The notes under the pieces are model-generated. The model saw only the letters and a program-made list of their open reading frames with translations. It did no database searches and had not been told where the DNA came from. Shown in pieces: positions 1-8,504 of a stretch of 64,000 nucleotides of DNA; position 1 is the stretch's first letter, and each line of letters opens with the position of its first letter. A program made the position numbers and the translations under genes. The stretch is from Sphaerisporangium sp040683095 (GTDB lineage Bacteria; Actinomycetota; Actinomycetes; Streptosporangiales; Streptosporangiaceae), in the NCBI RefSeq assembly GCF_040683095.1, contig NZ_JBFBCI010000045.1, positions 12,505 through 76,504 on the forward strand, given 5' to 3'.

Positions 1-526
1 AGATGATCGCCCAGACTTTCAACGGGCCGCTTGGCCGGGTGAGGACAGCCTGGCGTGCCAGGCGTATTTCTGCGAGGGCTGCGATCTCTTCAGTAGTGCG
101 GGTCATCGTGATGCCGGCGATGGTCTCGCGCGCGTAGGCCGCCGTCTGCAGTAGGCCAGGGACGAGCAGCGGGGCGAAGACCCGGATGCTGTCGGCGTCG
201 GATTCCAGGGAGATGTAGTCGGCGTACGCCGGTGCGACGAGACCGCTGTAAGTCTGCCACCAGCCCTTCTTGCTCGCGTCCCTGGCGAGGTTCTCCAACG
301 CGGCCACGATCTCGGGGTCGTGCACACCATAGATCTTGAGCAAGGCGGCCACTTCGGCCGGGCGGATGTGGGCATTGGCGTTCTCGATGCGCGACAGCTT
401 CGGAGCCTTCCATCCGACTGCCTCGGCAGCAGCGTCCAGGGTCAGCCCCGCGGCATTGCGGAAGCGCCGCAGGGACTCACCGAGCCGACGTCGGCGAACG
501 GTGGGGACGGGGCGCTCGTTCGGCAT
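1..526 (-). CDS. XRE-family regulator, DUF5753 type (3' end cut by window edge)
   Basis: Reading the minus strand from the ATG at 524-526 gives an open frame that runs off the window, so about 175 N-terminal residues are visible. It begins MPNERPVPTVRRRRLGESLR. A helix-turn-helix follows at about residues 15-65 (LTLDAAAEAVGWKAPKLSRIE), then the start of a DUF5753 domain (GWWQTYSGLVAPAYADYISLE; LLVPGLLQTAAYARE). Full-length relatives are about 280-300 aa, so roughly 40% is missing. Such regulators are cytoplasmic DNA-binding proteins that in actinomycetes often sit beside small anti-sigma-like ATPases, as here (gene at 725, divergent, 198 bp apart). The second such pair lies at 32179-33848. 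The family call is firm; the target genes are unknown. Confidence 0.85.
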   Translation of the reverse strand, partial: MPNERPVPTVRRRRLGESLRRFRNAAGLTLDAAAEAVGWKAPKLSRIENANAHIRPAEVAALLKIYGVHDPEIVAALENLARDASKKGWWQTYSGLVAPAYADYISLESDADSIRVFAPLLVPGLLQTAAYARETIAGITMTRTTEEIAALAEIRLARQAVLTRPSGPLKVWAII

Positions 527-724
527 AGGCGCAGTGTTCCATCACGTCGAGTGACGGGACCGGCGGATCATCAAAGTCGCCGTTCGAATTTAGGTGACAA
601 GGTTGCGAGCTTCGGTGCCAACCTCCATGCTGCCATCACCAGCAGCAATCACTCTGGGGCACCAGAACAGCACAAATAGTGACATCGCTCGCAGCTGCAT
701 CCCCGCCCTCAAGAGGAGGCCCCC

Positions 725-1204
725 ATGGGAGAAGACCGCGTAGACGCCGGGCTCGGGTTCTACATGACGACGCGGCCGGAGGGGTTCGTCGTTCATATGA
801 ATGTGAGCGAGGAGAACCTACGTGCCGTGCGGGAGGTGACGCAGAGTGTGCTGACCGCTGCGGGGGTCGACCGTGAGATGGTCGAGTCGGCGCGGTTGGT
901 GGCGTCGGAGCTGGTCGGAAATGCGGTTCGGGCTTGTGGGCACTGGGTGCCGGTTGTTGTGGAGATCGAGTCGGATCGGCGGGGCGTCTGGGTCAGAGTT
1001 CACGATCCGGATCCGTACCGGCTGCCCAGGCGGACGGGGATCGCGGCCGATGACGACCAGGCGGAGTCGGGGCGTGGGCTCTGGCTGCTGGACGCGCTCG
1101 CGCCCGGGTGGGACGTCGCGCTCACCCCGATCGGCAAGCAGGTCCGCTGCCTGCTCCCCGCGCCGGAGGCCGTTGGCGTCCGGATCGTCGGCCGAGATGT
1201 CTGA
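725..1204 (+). CDS. ATP-binding protein, RsbW-like (HATPase_c_2) anti-sigma-type kinase
   Basis: A 159-residue single-domain GHKL ATPase. The N box is visible at about residues 58-70 (VASELVGNAVRAC), the G1-like box at about 97 (VHDPDP) and the G2-like box at about 118-123 (GRGLWLLDAL). A strong GAGGAGG ribosome site five bases before the ATG supports the start. Proteins of this family resemble SpoIIAB/RsbW but are usually orphan in actinomycetes, with no anti-anti-sigma partner beside them; none is seen here. It diverges from the XRE/DUF5753 regulator at 1-526 and converges on the response regulator ending at 1289. ATP binding is inferred from the motifs; the partner is unknown. Confidence 0.85.
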   Translation: MGEDRVDAGLGFYMTTRPEGFVVHMNVSEENLRAVREVTQSVLTAAGVDREMVESARLVASELVGNAVRACGHWVPVVVEIESDRRGVWVRVHDPDPYRLPRRTGIAADDDQAESGRGLWLLDALAPGWDVALTPIGKQVRCLLPAPEAVGVRIVGRDV

Positions 1205-1288
1205 CCGAGGATGCCGCCACGGCACCTAAGCGCGTGCGGCTGTCACTTCCGGAGCTCCTAGGTCCACTGGGAGGACGGAGTCCACCGG

Positions 1289-1894
1289 CTAGATCCAGCC
1301 GCGGGTGCGGGCCAGGCGGGCGGCTTCGTGGCGGTTGGCGGCACCGGTCTTGCCGACTGCGGACGACAGGTAGTTGCGGACCGTGCCCGGTGACAGGGCG
1401 GCCCGGCGGGCGATCTCCTCCACCGGCGCGCCGGTCGCGGCGAGTGCCAGAACGTCGGCCTCCCGGGCGGTCAGTGGGCTTTCGCCGGCGCTGATGGCCT
1501 CGGCGGCGAGCTGCGGGTCGACGTACCGGCCGCCGGCGTGCACGGTGCGCACCACGGTCGCGAGGATGTCGGCCGAGACGGTCTTGGCGAGGAACCCGCG
1601 CACCCCGCCGGTGAGGGCCCGTTTGAGGTGTCCAGGCAGCCCGTGGCTGGTGACGATCATCGTGCGGCAGGTGGGCAGTTCGGCGTGCAGGGCGGTGGCG
1701 ACCGCGACCCCGTCGAGGTCTGGCAGTTGCAGGTCGAGGACGGCGACGTCCGGGCGCAGGGCCCGGGCGAGGTTGAGGGCCTCCGCGCCGGTCGCGGCCT
1801 GCCCCACCACCTGCAGGTCTTCCTCGAGGCCGAGCAGCGCCGCCATCGCCCCGCGGATGAGATGCTCGTCATCGGCGAGCAGGACGCGGATCAT
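1289..1894 (-). CDS. Response regulator, NarL/DesR-like
   Basis: 201 aa with an N-terminal receiver domain (about 1-120) and a C-terminal LuxR-type HTH (about 138-198). Asp54 in AVLDLQL is the expected phospho-acceptor, with the acidic pair DD at residues 8-9 and the conserved Lys in FLAKT. The HTH reads LTAREADVLALAATGAPVEEI. The start codon overlaps the stop of the upstream kinase by 4 nt (ATGA), so the two are translationally coupled. It is the last gene of the lipase–ABC–kinase operon and most likely controls that operon or the ABC exporter's substrate response. The target is inferred from context only. Confidence 0.92.
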   Translation of the reverse strand: MIRVLLADDEHLIRGAMAALLGLEEDLQVVGQAATGAEALNLARALRPDVAVLDLQLPDLDGVAVATALHAELPTCRTMIVTSHGLPGHLKRALTGGVRGFLAKTVSADILATVVRTVHAGGRYVDPQLAAEAISAGESPLTAREADVLALAATGAPVEEIARRAALSPGTVRNYLSSAVGKTGAANRHEAARLARTRGWI

Positions 1895-3081
1895 GCCGGC
1901 ACCGCCCCTTCACCAAGGACAGGCGCGGCGGGCAGGTGGACCGACAGCTGGAACCGGTCCGGGGTGAGGCGTTCGACGGTCACCGTCCCGCCGAGGTCCG
2001 CGATCCGTTCCTTCAGGCCGATCAGGCCGCTGCCGAACCGGGGCGGGGCACCTGAAGGGACACCGTCGTTGCACATCGTCACCGTCACCGCGGCGGGCGA
2101 CGCGTCGATGGTGACGGTGCAGGTGCGGGCCTCGCTGTGCCGCAGCATGTTGGTCGTGCCCTCGCGGACCACCCAGCCGAGGGCGCCCTGCAGGGAGGCC
2201 GGCAGGCCGCTGCCGTCGCCGATGACGCGGCACTCGATCCCGGCGGAGGCGAGCAGCGCCCGCGCCCCGGCCAGTTCGACGTCGAGGTCGGCGGCGCGGT
2301 AGCCGAGGACGACGGCGCGCATCTCGGTCAGCGAGTCCTGGGCGATCCGCCGCACCTCCAGCATCTCGTCGACCGCCTCGGCGCGGCCCCGGCGGGCGAG
2401 CTGCGCGGCCAGTTCCGCTTTCAACGCCACCACGGACAGGGTACGGCCGACGACGTCGTGCATGTCCCGGGCGAACCGGAGGCGTTCCTCGGCGACGGCG
2501 AGCCCGGCCTGGACGTGCCGGGCCCGGTCCAGTTCGCGGACCACGACGAGCATCCACAGTGACACCCGGTACGCCAGGACGACCCCGATGAGCAGTGAGC
2601 CGAGGGCGATCGCGGTCCCGCCGGTGCGGTCGTGGAGCACGCCGACGCCGCAGCAGGCCACGGCGACGGCGATCGACGTGCGGGGGCGCGCCGCGGCGGC
2701 GAGCGCCGACACGTACGTGACGCTGACGACCAGCAGCAGGCCCGCCGCCGGGCCGTCCGGGTGGCCGGGGGTCGGCTCCGGGTAGGCGAGGTACCCGGCG
2801 ACCAGGCCGACGGCGGTCAACCCGCCGCCGACGAGGATGAGGCCGGTGGGGCGGGGCCGGGACCCCTGGTACGCCCCGATGCCGTGGTGGACGAGCACGA
2901 GGCAGACCGCGGTGTGCAGCACGAGCAGGGCGATGAGGACGAACCGGTGCCCGGGGGCGACCTCGAGCTGGACGAGCCCGCCGAGGAACAACGGGGACAG
3001 CGCCACCTGGGTGTAGAACGACCCCCGCACGTACCACTCGAACCGGGTGGCCTGGCTCTGCCGCCGCCACCAACCGATCAC
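1891..3081 (-). CDS. Sensor histidine kinase, HisKA_3 (DesK/NarX-like)
   Basis: The start is set at the GTG at 3079-3081 because a GGAGGGGG ribosome site lies just before it and the previous gene ends at 3101; the longer in-frame reading would run into that gene. This gives 396 aa. Several hydrophobic segments fill about residues 20-190, followed by a short linker. The dimerisation/phosphoacceptor helix contains the DMHDVVGRTLS motif, with His in HD as the phosphorylation site. A HATPase_c domain follows (REGTTNMLRHSEA as N box; GSGLIGLKERI as G box). It pairs with the coupled response regulator at 1289-1894. The signal sensed is unknown; membrane or antibiotic stress is plausible given the adjacent ABC exporter. 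Confidence 0.92.
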   Translation of the reverse strand: MIGWWRRQSQATRFEWYVRGSFYTQVALSPLFLGGLVQLEVAPGHRFVLIALLVLHTAVCLVLVHHGIGAYQGSRPRPTGLILVGGGLTAVGLVAGYLAYPEPTPGHPDGPAAGLLLVVSVTYVSALAAAARPRTSIAVAVACCGVGVLHDRTGGTAIALGSLLIGVVLAYRVSLWMLVVVRELDRARHVQAGLAVAEERLRFARDMHDVVGRTLSVVALKAELAAQLARRGRAEAVDEMLEVRRIAQDSLTEMRAVVLGYRAADLDVELAGARALLASAGIECRVIGDGSGLPASLQGALGWVVREGTTNMLRHSEARTCTVTIDASPAAVTVTMCNDGVPSGAPPRFGSGLIGLKERIADLGGTVTVERLTPDRFQLSVHLPAAPVLGEGAVPA

Positions 3082-3100
3082 CGGTCCCCCTCCGAAGACG

Positions 3101-3862
3101 TCAACGACGCGGTTCCCAGCTGAACCAGCGGCGCACCGCGAGCCAGCCGAGGACCATCCACACGGCGAGCAGCCCCGCCGGGGCGGCCGCCGCACCGAGC
3201 ACCCCGACGAAGTCGTGTGCGGGCCCCGGCCCGGTGGTGCCGAGCCAGCCGAGCCGCACGAGGTCCAGTGTGGGGGCCAGTGGCAGCCACCGTAGCGCCT
3301 CCGCCACCGGCGCCGGCAGGGTGTCCAGGGGGAAGGCGGCCCCGGCCATACACACCATGAGCACCGGCAGGGTGGTGACCTGCGCCAGCTCGACGGTCCG
3401 GGTGAACGCGGAGCTCGCCGCGGCGAGCAGCACGAACACGGCGGTCCCGGCGAGCACCCCGACCAGCAGCACGAGCGCGTTGACGGGCAGTCGCAGGCCG
3501 AGGACGACGGCGCCGGCGGTGACGAACAGCAGCATCTGCCCGAGCGCGACCGTGACGGTCGGCCCGGCGGTCCCGATGAGGATCTCCGTGTCGGTCAACG
3601 AGCCGGTCCTCAGCCATTTGAGCACGAGCTCCTCCCGGCGGGCGACGTAGGTGCTGACCAGCGTGTAGTACAGGACCCCGACGAGCACGAACCCGAGCAG
3701 TCCGGTCATCAGCTCGGCGCCACCGGTGGGGTCGGACCGGTTCCGGCCCGCGGCGAGCAGGCCGATGATCGCCACCGGCACGAGCACCGCGTTGAACAGG
3801 GCGGTCCGGTTGCGGCCGAGCAGCAGCAGCTCCGCCCGGCCGATCGACAGCAGCCTTCTCAT
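3101..3862 (-). CDS. ABC-2 type transporter permease
   Basis: 253 aa, with about six hydrophobic segments, the usual size and pattern of an ABC-2 exporter membrane subunit. The N-terminus (RRLLSIGRAELLLLGRNRTA) is amphipathic as in this family. The start overlaps the stop of the ATPase gene by 4 nt (3859-3862) and the histidine kinase begins 19 bp after this stop. With the ATPase at 3859-4758 it would form a half-size homodimeric exporter in the cell membrane. The substrate is not evident. Coupling to a DesKR-type two-component system resembles drug- or lipid-responsive export operons. Confidence 0.9.
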   Translation of the reverse strand: MRRLLSIGRAELLLLGRNRTALFNAVLVPVAIIGLLAAGRNRSDPTGGAELMTGLLGFVLVGVLYYTLVSTYVARREELVLKWLRTGSLTDTEILIGTAGPTVTVALGQMLLFVTAGAVVLGLRLPVNALVLLVGVLAGTAVFVLLAAASSAFTRTVELAQVTTLPVLMVCMAGAAFPLDTLPAPVAEALRWLPLAPTLDLVRLGWLGTTGPGPAHDFVGVLGAAAAPAGLLAVWMVLGWLAVRRWFSWEPRR

Positions 3863-4758
3863 GCGCCCTCCTCGGCGATCGACAGGAATGCCTCTTCCAG
3901 CGACGCCGACCTCGCGTCGAGGCGGGCCAGTTCGACGGTGTGCCGGTCGGCCCAGGCCAGCAGCGCGGTGAGCGCCGGTTGCAACTGCGGTGTGTGTACG
4001 GTCACCCGGCCGCCGTCGACCCCGCGGGTCCCCGGCAGGTCGGGCAGGTCGGTGAGGTCCAGCCCGGCCGGCAGGTCGAACGCGATCCGCGCCGGGTAGG
4101 CGCTGACGACGTCGGCGACGGTGCCGGCGGTCACGATCACGCCGCGGTGCATGATGGCGAGCCGGTCGGCGAGTTCCTGCGCCTCCTCCAGGTAGTGGGT
4201 GCTGAGCAGGATCGAGACCCCGTCGGCGAGCAGACCGCGCAGCAGCGACCAGGCGTCGTGGCGGCTCTGCGGGTCCAGGCCGGTCGTCGGTTCGTCGAGG
4301 ATGAGCAGGTCGGGGCGGCCGAGGACGGCGGCGGCGAGGTCGAGGCGGCGCCGTTCACCGCCGGAGAGCTGCCGGACCCGGACCGTGGCCCGGTGGTCGA
4401 GCCCGACGAGGGTGAGGGCCTCGGCGACCGGGCGGGGCGCCGGCAGCGTCCCGGCCCACATCCGCAGCGCCTCGACCGGGGTGAGGTCCAGCGGGAACCC
4501 GCCCTCCTGCAGCATCACCCCCGTCCGGGGACGCACGACGGCCCGTTCGCGGACCGGGTCGTGGCCGAGGACCCGCACGGTGCCGCCGCCCGGCCGGCCG
4601 AGCCCGGCGACCAGCTCCAGCGTCGACGTCTTGCCGGCCCCGTTCGTCCCCAGCAGCGCGAAGAGCTCCCCTTTCCGCATGCTGAACGAGACGTCCCGGA
4701 CGGCGGTGAAGGCACCGTAGCGGCGTTGCAACGCGACGGCTTCCACGACGGCGGTCAC
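3859..4758 (-). CDS. ABC transporter ATP-binding protein (exporter, DrrA-like)
   Basis: The GTG at 4756-4758 overlaps the stop of the lipase gene by 4 nt (GTGA) and is preferred over upstream starts inside that gene; it gives 299 aa. Walker A is GTNGAGKTST, the signature is LSGGERRRLDLA, Walker B is LLILDEPTTGLDP, and the H-loop is in STHYLEE. A C-terminal extension of about 80 residues follows, as in DrrA/NatA-type exporters. It powers the permease at 3101-3862. The whole set lipase–ATPase–permease–kinase–regulator runs without a gap larger than 20 bp, so it should be a single transcript. Confidence 0.93.
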   Translation of the reverse strand: MTAVVEAVALQRRYGAFTAVRDVSFSMRKGELFALLGTNGAGKTSTLELVAGLGRPGGGTVRVLGHDPVRERAVVRPRTGVMLQEGGFPLDLTPVEALRMWAGTLPAPRPVAEALTLVGLDHRATVRVRQLSGGERRRLDLAAAVLGRPDLLILDEPTTGLDPQSRHDAWSLLRGLLADGVSILLSTHYLEEAQELADRLAIMHRGVIVTAGTVADVVSAYPARIAFDLPAGLDLTDLPDLPGTRGVDGGRVTVHTPQLQPALTALLAWADRHTVELARLDARSASLEEAFLSIAEEGA

Positions 4759-6047
4759 GGCAGGAACCGCATCTCCGGGTAGCGGGCCGACGGCCCGTCG
4801 AGCAGCGGTTCGCGGTGTCCGCGCAGGTACCGGTCGACGAACGCCAACTGGTACACCAGCTGCACCCGCACCGAACGTTCGCCGTCGATCGTGCCGAACC
4901 CGGGCTCGAGGTCCGCCGCCGGGACCCCGGCCTGCGGCAGGAGCACCTGGTAGTCGGTGAAGGACATGTGCCCGGAGCGCAGCAGCTGCAGCTCGTGGCG
5001 GGGCCCCCGCAGCCCGGCCCACAGCCGCGCCCACGACTCGTCGGTGTCGCGGCCGTGCCCGTCGGAGCTCAGCAGCAGGAACGGCCGGTTCAGTCCGCCG
5101 CCCGGACCTTCCAGGACCCGGCCGAGGGCGGTGCCGTCGACGTTGCCGCCGGCGACCACCCGGCGGTCGAGGTACATCATCTCGGCTGCGGTGGCGCCGC
5201 CGAGGGAGTGCCCGAGCATCCCGACCTGGCGCAGGTCGAAGGCGTCACGCAGCCCGCTCGGCAGCGGCCGGCGCCCCTTGTCGGGGTTGCCGCCGCAGGC
5301 GAGGACGGTCACGGCCTCCAGGACGAACCGGGTGTCGGCCACCCGCGCGGCGAACGCTTTCGTGATGAGCCGCTCCTCGTCGGCGGGGTCGCCCGTCGGC
5401 GGTGGCACGGCGTTCAGGGCGACCCGCCCGTCGGGGAACTCGACCAGCGGCGAGTCGTGCGTGTGGTCGATGGTGACGACGACGTACCCGTGGCTGACGA
5501 GCTCCTCGACGAGCGCGGTGGCGGCGGTGCGTTCGACGCCGAAGCCGGGCGAGTAGAGCACTACGGGCCGGCGGCCCGGCAGCGCGGGCGCGCCGGTGTG
5601 CCCGTGCGTGGTGGGCAGTTCGATGTCGGAGCCGGGCGGGGCGAGCAGTGCGGCGAGGGCCGGCGACACCCACGGGGCGCGCGGGTGGTGGCGCACGTCC
5701 CGGGCCGGGTACCAGACCTGCACCATCAGCTCGCGGACCGGGACGGACGGCACCCAGGGGTCGGGCCGGGACCGGTCGACGAGGTGCAGGGACACGGTGC
5801 CGATGCGGTGCCGGCCGGTCGGCGCGGGCAGCCGCAGCCGGGTCGACCCGGCGACCGTCGCGGACTTCAGCGCCGGTCCGGAGGCCCCGGCGAGGGCCTG
5901 CCGGGCCATCAACGCCTGGGCGCGGGTGTCCAGCGGCACGCCCGTCCGCGGGTCCAGTCGCGGGGCGGCGGCCTGGGCGGGGCGGAAGCCGAGCAGCGTA
6001 ACGGGCAGGGCCACCGCGGTGGCGGCGAGGAGGGTTCGTCGTCTCAT
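4755..6047 (-). CDS. Secreted alpha/beta hydrolase, platelet-activating-factor acetylhydrolase-like lipase
   Basis: The ATG at 6045-6047 is chosen because it opens a signal peptide (MRRRTLLAATAVALPVTLLG, cleavage near AQAAA); the twin arginines make Tat export possible. The mature enzyme has the nucleophile elbow GHSLGG and an oxyanion-side motif YSPGFG, with late Asp and His residues (SSDGHG, RSGHMSF) that could complete the triad. Length (430 aa) and layout fit the PAF-AH class II/Streptomyces lipase family, which cleaves short acyl or oxidised phospholipid esters. It is the first gene of the ABC/two-component operon, so lipid or ester processing may be tied to the exporter. The actual substrate is not known. 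Confidence 0.85.
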   Translation of the reverse strand: MRRRTLLAATAVALPVTLLGFRPAQAAAPRLDPRTGVPLDTRAQALMARQALAGASGPALKSATVAGSTRLRLPAPTGRHRIGTVSLHLVDRSRPDPWVPSVPVRELMVQVWYPARDVRHHPRAPWVSPALAALLAPPGSDIELPTTHGHTGAPALPGRRPVVLYSPGFGVERTAATALVEELVSHGYVVVTIDHTHDSPLVEFPDGRVALNAVPPPTGDPADEERLITKAFAARVADTRFVLEAVTVLACGGNPDKGRRPLPSGLRDAFDLRQVGMLGHSLGGATAAEMMYLDRRVVAGGNVDGTALGRVLEGPGGGLNRPFLLLSSDGHGRDTDESWARLWAGLRGPRHELQLLRSGHMSFTDYQVLLPQAGVPAADLEPGFGTIDGERSVRVQLVYQLAFVDRYLRGHREPLLDGPSARYPEMRFLP

Positions 6048-6558
6048 GTACAGAGTCTTCGATGGCACAACTCGTCGCTGTAGTGCCACAGCACACCGGT
6101 TCCGATGCGCCGTTCACCCCTCCCCGATGACAGATGTCATGCTCGGTATCACGTTCGCCGGTTCGGATGCGTCTAGGTTCATCGGCGGCGCATACCCTTT
6201 GACCACAATCGTCGATCTCTTGCAGGATCTGGATCTGCAGAAGCGATGACCTCGGCGGCTCGCCGATGCCGGGCCGGCCGCAATCCGGCGCCGGCCGATC
6301 TGCGGACGATTCCCTATGCCGCCGAGGGCGACCGCCTGGACGCCTGGCGGCTCGATGTGCTGGTGAACACCTGGTCGGCGACCTCGCGCTCTTGGATGCC
6401 GGGCTCGCTGCGGTGGAGGCCGCCGACCCAAGGGCACCCGCCCGATCAGCTGCCCGCGCCCGCGGACTCCGCTCGGCCGGTTCGGCAGCCTAGTTCTTTA
6501 CCCTCGAACCGCCTCAGCCGTCCGTTTTGGGGTGGTTTTTTACCTATTATCGTGTTCC
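6048..6558. other. Intergenic region with degenerate coding-like sequence
   Basis: Promoter regions for the minus-strand lipase operon and the plus-strand protease must lie here. From about 6250 to 6490 the plus strand has coding-like composition (for example HLVGDLALLDAGLAAVEAAD), but it is split among frames and has no convincing start or ribosome site. It is either a decayed gene or chance. No family could be recognised. Confidence 0.4.
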
Positions 6559-7344
6559 ATGCGAATGCGAACTTCCCTCCTGGCAGTGGCGCTCGTCGTT
6601 GTGGTGGTCGCCGGTGGCGTCTCCCCCGCAGGCGCCATCACCGACGGCACCCCCGACGGGAACAAGCACCCGCAGGTGGGGGCCCTGATCGCCGATCACA
6701 TGTTCACTGACGGCACATGGGCCTACTGCAGTGGCACGCTCATCTCGCCGACCGTCTTCCTCACGGCCGCCCACTGCGGCAAGCCGGGCCAGACGACCGC
6801 CCGGGTTTCGTTCTCAACCCACTACCGGGATGGTGACACGGTCTACAGCGGTCGCTACATCGCGGACCCGAGCTATGGTGGTCGCCATTCCGACCCGCAC
6901 GACATGGCGGTGGTCGTCTTCACCAAGGCGATTCCGAACATCACGCCGGCGAGACTGCCCACCGCGAACCTGCTCGACCGGCTCAAGGACGACCACACGC
7001 TGGCGACGGCCACGTTCACCCCGGTCGGGTACGGATCGCCGGCCCCCACCGACGGACCCGATGGCGAGACCTACCTCTACACCGACACGCGCAACCAGAC
7101 GTCCGGGTCCTTCCAAAGCCTCGAAAAGGTATGGCTCACACTGTCGCAGAACCCGTCGACTGGTGACGGTGGTACTTGCCATGGAGACTCCGGAGGCCCC
7201 GACTTCCTGGGCGGTCCCGACTCGGACCTCCTCGTGGCCACGACGATCACCGGTGACTCCGCGTGCCGGGCGACCAACGTGGACCGCAGGCTGGACTCCG
7301 CCTCGGCGCGGCGGTTCCTCGGCCGGTTCGTCGCGCTTCCCTGA
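6559..7344 (+). CDS. Secreted trypsin-like serine protease (S1 family)
   Basis: The ATG at 6559 gives a 261-aa protein with a signal peptide (MRMRTSLLAVALVVVVVAGG, cleavage near PAGA-ITDG). The catalytic triad is readable: His72 in TAAHC, Asp115 in PHDMAVV, and Ser211 in CHGDSGGP. Cysteines flank the His and Ser sites as in chymotrypsin-fold proteases. The short activation-like N-terminus ITDGTPDG after the signal peptide resembles the IVGG start of mature trypsins. It should act outside the cell. It stands alone, followed by a 58-bp fragment of the flavoprotein gene end at 7394. Confidence 0.92.
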   Translation: MRMRTSLLAVALVVVVVAGGVSPAGAITDGTPDGNKHPQVGALIADHMFTDGTWAYCSGTLISPTVFLTAAHCGKPGQTTARVSFSTHYRDGDTVYSGRYIADPSYGGRHSDPHDMAVVVFTKAIPNITPARLPTANLLDRLKDDHTLATATFTPVGYGSPAPTDGPDGETYLYTDTRNQTSGSFQSLEKVWLTLSQNPSTGDGGTCHGDSGGPDFLGGPDSDLLVATTITGDSACRATNVDRRLDSASARRFLGRFVALP

Positions 7345-7393
7345 CCGTTTCTCACCACGGTGAGAACGGTCACAGAGGGGACTCCGCACCCGC

Positions 7394-7451
7394 CGGTCAG
7401 GTGATTTCGGTCAGGAGGTCGCGGGCCAGGGCGTCGGCGATGCGGAAGGGG
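7394..7451. repeat. 58-bp direct repeat, copy A (relic of the flavoprotein gene 3' end)
   Basis: Matches 9424-9481 at 56 of 58 positions in the same orientation (offset 2030 bp). Copy B is the true 3' end and stop codon of the flavoprotein gene at 9427-11259, so copy A is a stranded fragment of that gene or a close paralogue. The differences are T/A at 7411 versus 9441 and C/T at 7427 versus 9457. Confidence 0.9.
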
Positions 7452-7621
7452 TGAGCCCCCGGGCTGGGTCGGGTAGCGGTTTAGCCCGGCGACCATGGCG
7501 AAATACGCGCTTTCGGATGCGACATATATCAACCTTCGGCCTAATTTATTGATATATTTCATCAGTCGTGTGACGCTGGGAGAGATTCCGAGACGGTTTT
7601 CGTACCTGGAAGGTGAGGCCA

Positions 7622-7891
7622 GTGGACACACCTTGGGAAGCGGAGACTGAGGCCGGGTTTCTGCGTAGACTCGGAAAGTCGATGCGTGAGCTCGGGAGCA
7701 CTGCGAATACGGACGGCTGCCCCGACATATGGGAGATGGAGAACGGGGACATCGCGGTGGTAGGGAGAGATGTCACAGCGAGCTATGCAGGACGACTCCC
7801 CGACGATGTGACCATTCGCGCCGACGAACGTCTCGTGATGATCCCGCGATTCCTTCTCCAGGCCGCCAAACCGGACATTCCAGATGATTGA
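7622..7891 (+). CDS. Small acidic hypothetical protein, partner of DUF6879 gene
   Basis: The GTG at 7622 is favoured over the GTG at 7613 because the GAAGG ribosome site lies about eight bases before it; the product is 89 aa. It is acidic, with no membrane segment or signal peptide, and reads like a short single-domain cytoplasmic protein (ending RFLLQAAKPDIPDD). It overlaps the next gene by 8 nt, so it is translationally coupled to the DUF6879 protein. I cannot assign a function. It is the first gene of a three-gene cassette lying between two copies of a 58-bp repeat. Base composition here is clearly lower in GC than in neighbouring genes. Confidence 0.7.
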   Translation: MDTPWEAETEAGFLRRLGKSMRELGSTANTDGCPDIWEMENGDIAVVGRDVTASYAGRLPDDVTIRADERLVMIPRFLLQAAKPDIPDD

Positions 7892-8504
7892 GCAGCTCGG
7901 CGACATTCCCGCGCAGTTTCTAGACCTGGATAGCTACAAAAAGGACTTCCGGCATCACTTCTGGAAGATCGACATGTCCTGGAAGCTGGAGCGGCAACTC
8001 ACATTCAAGGAACCCACCACCCCGAGCTGGCTGGCCATGGCCGAAGGCGACTGGGACACGTCGTTGAGGCTTGCCGGCGAGATGCGCCCTGGCCGGATGG
8101 AGCACCAGCGCGAGCTCGACCGGTGTGGGATCGTCCAACGGCGCATCCGGTTCGTATGCGAACCACCGACTCCCTACCTTCAGTGGGAACTGCACCTGCT
8201 CATGGCGTGGGCCGAACTGGGCGAGCAGATTCGGATCCTGCCCGTAGAAGCCGCCACACCTCGGGAGACGCGAGCCACGCTGCCCGAGGTCGTAGTACTC
8301 GGACACCACTCCACACCCCCCGTTATGTACGACATTCAGTACACGAATGGCGTTTTGTCCGGCGCGCGTAAGTTCACCGATGTCGACCTCATCGACATCT
8401 GCCGTCGCGAGATCATCGACTACTGGCAGGCGGGCGAGGACCTCCTTCGATACTTCCCCAGGAAGATCGCGGACCTTCCGCGTCCCGCACCTCAAGGGGT
8501 ATGA
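7884..8504 (+). CDS. DUF6879 family protein
   Basis: 206 aa, soluble, without signal peptide. Features recalled from the DUF6879 family are visible: an N-terminal Phe/Asp-rich stretch (DLDSYKKDFRHHFWKIDMSW), a central RIRFVCEPPTPYLQWELHL block and a late YDIQYTNG motif. Members occur in actinomycetes, often next to XRE regulators or small membrane proteins, and have no experimentally known function. It overlaps the upstream small gene by 8 nt and the downstream DUF6082 gene by 4 nt (ATGA), so the three form one translation-coupled unit. The family call is from memory of the motif pattern, not a search. Confidence 0.75.
   Translation: MIEQLGDIPAQFLDLDSYKKDFRHHFWKIDMSWKLERQLTFKEPTTPSWLAMAEGDWDTSLRLAGEMRPGRMEHQRELDRCGIVQRRIRFVCEPPTPYLQWELHLLMAWAELGEQIRILPVEAATPRETRATLPEVVVLGHHSTPPVMYDIQYTNGVLSGARKFTDVDLIDICRREIIDYWQAGEDLLRYFPRKIADLPRPAPQGV

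Noticed and set aside
6246..6710. 154-aa plus-strand frame before the protease
   Set aside because: It overlaps the protease signal peptide in another frame, lacks a ribosome site and shows mixed-frame coding signal; kept only as a possible relic.
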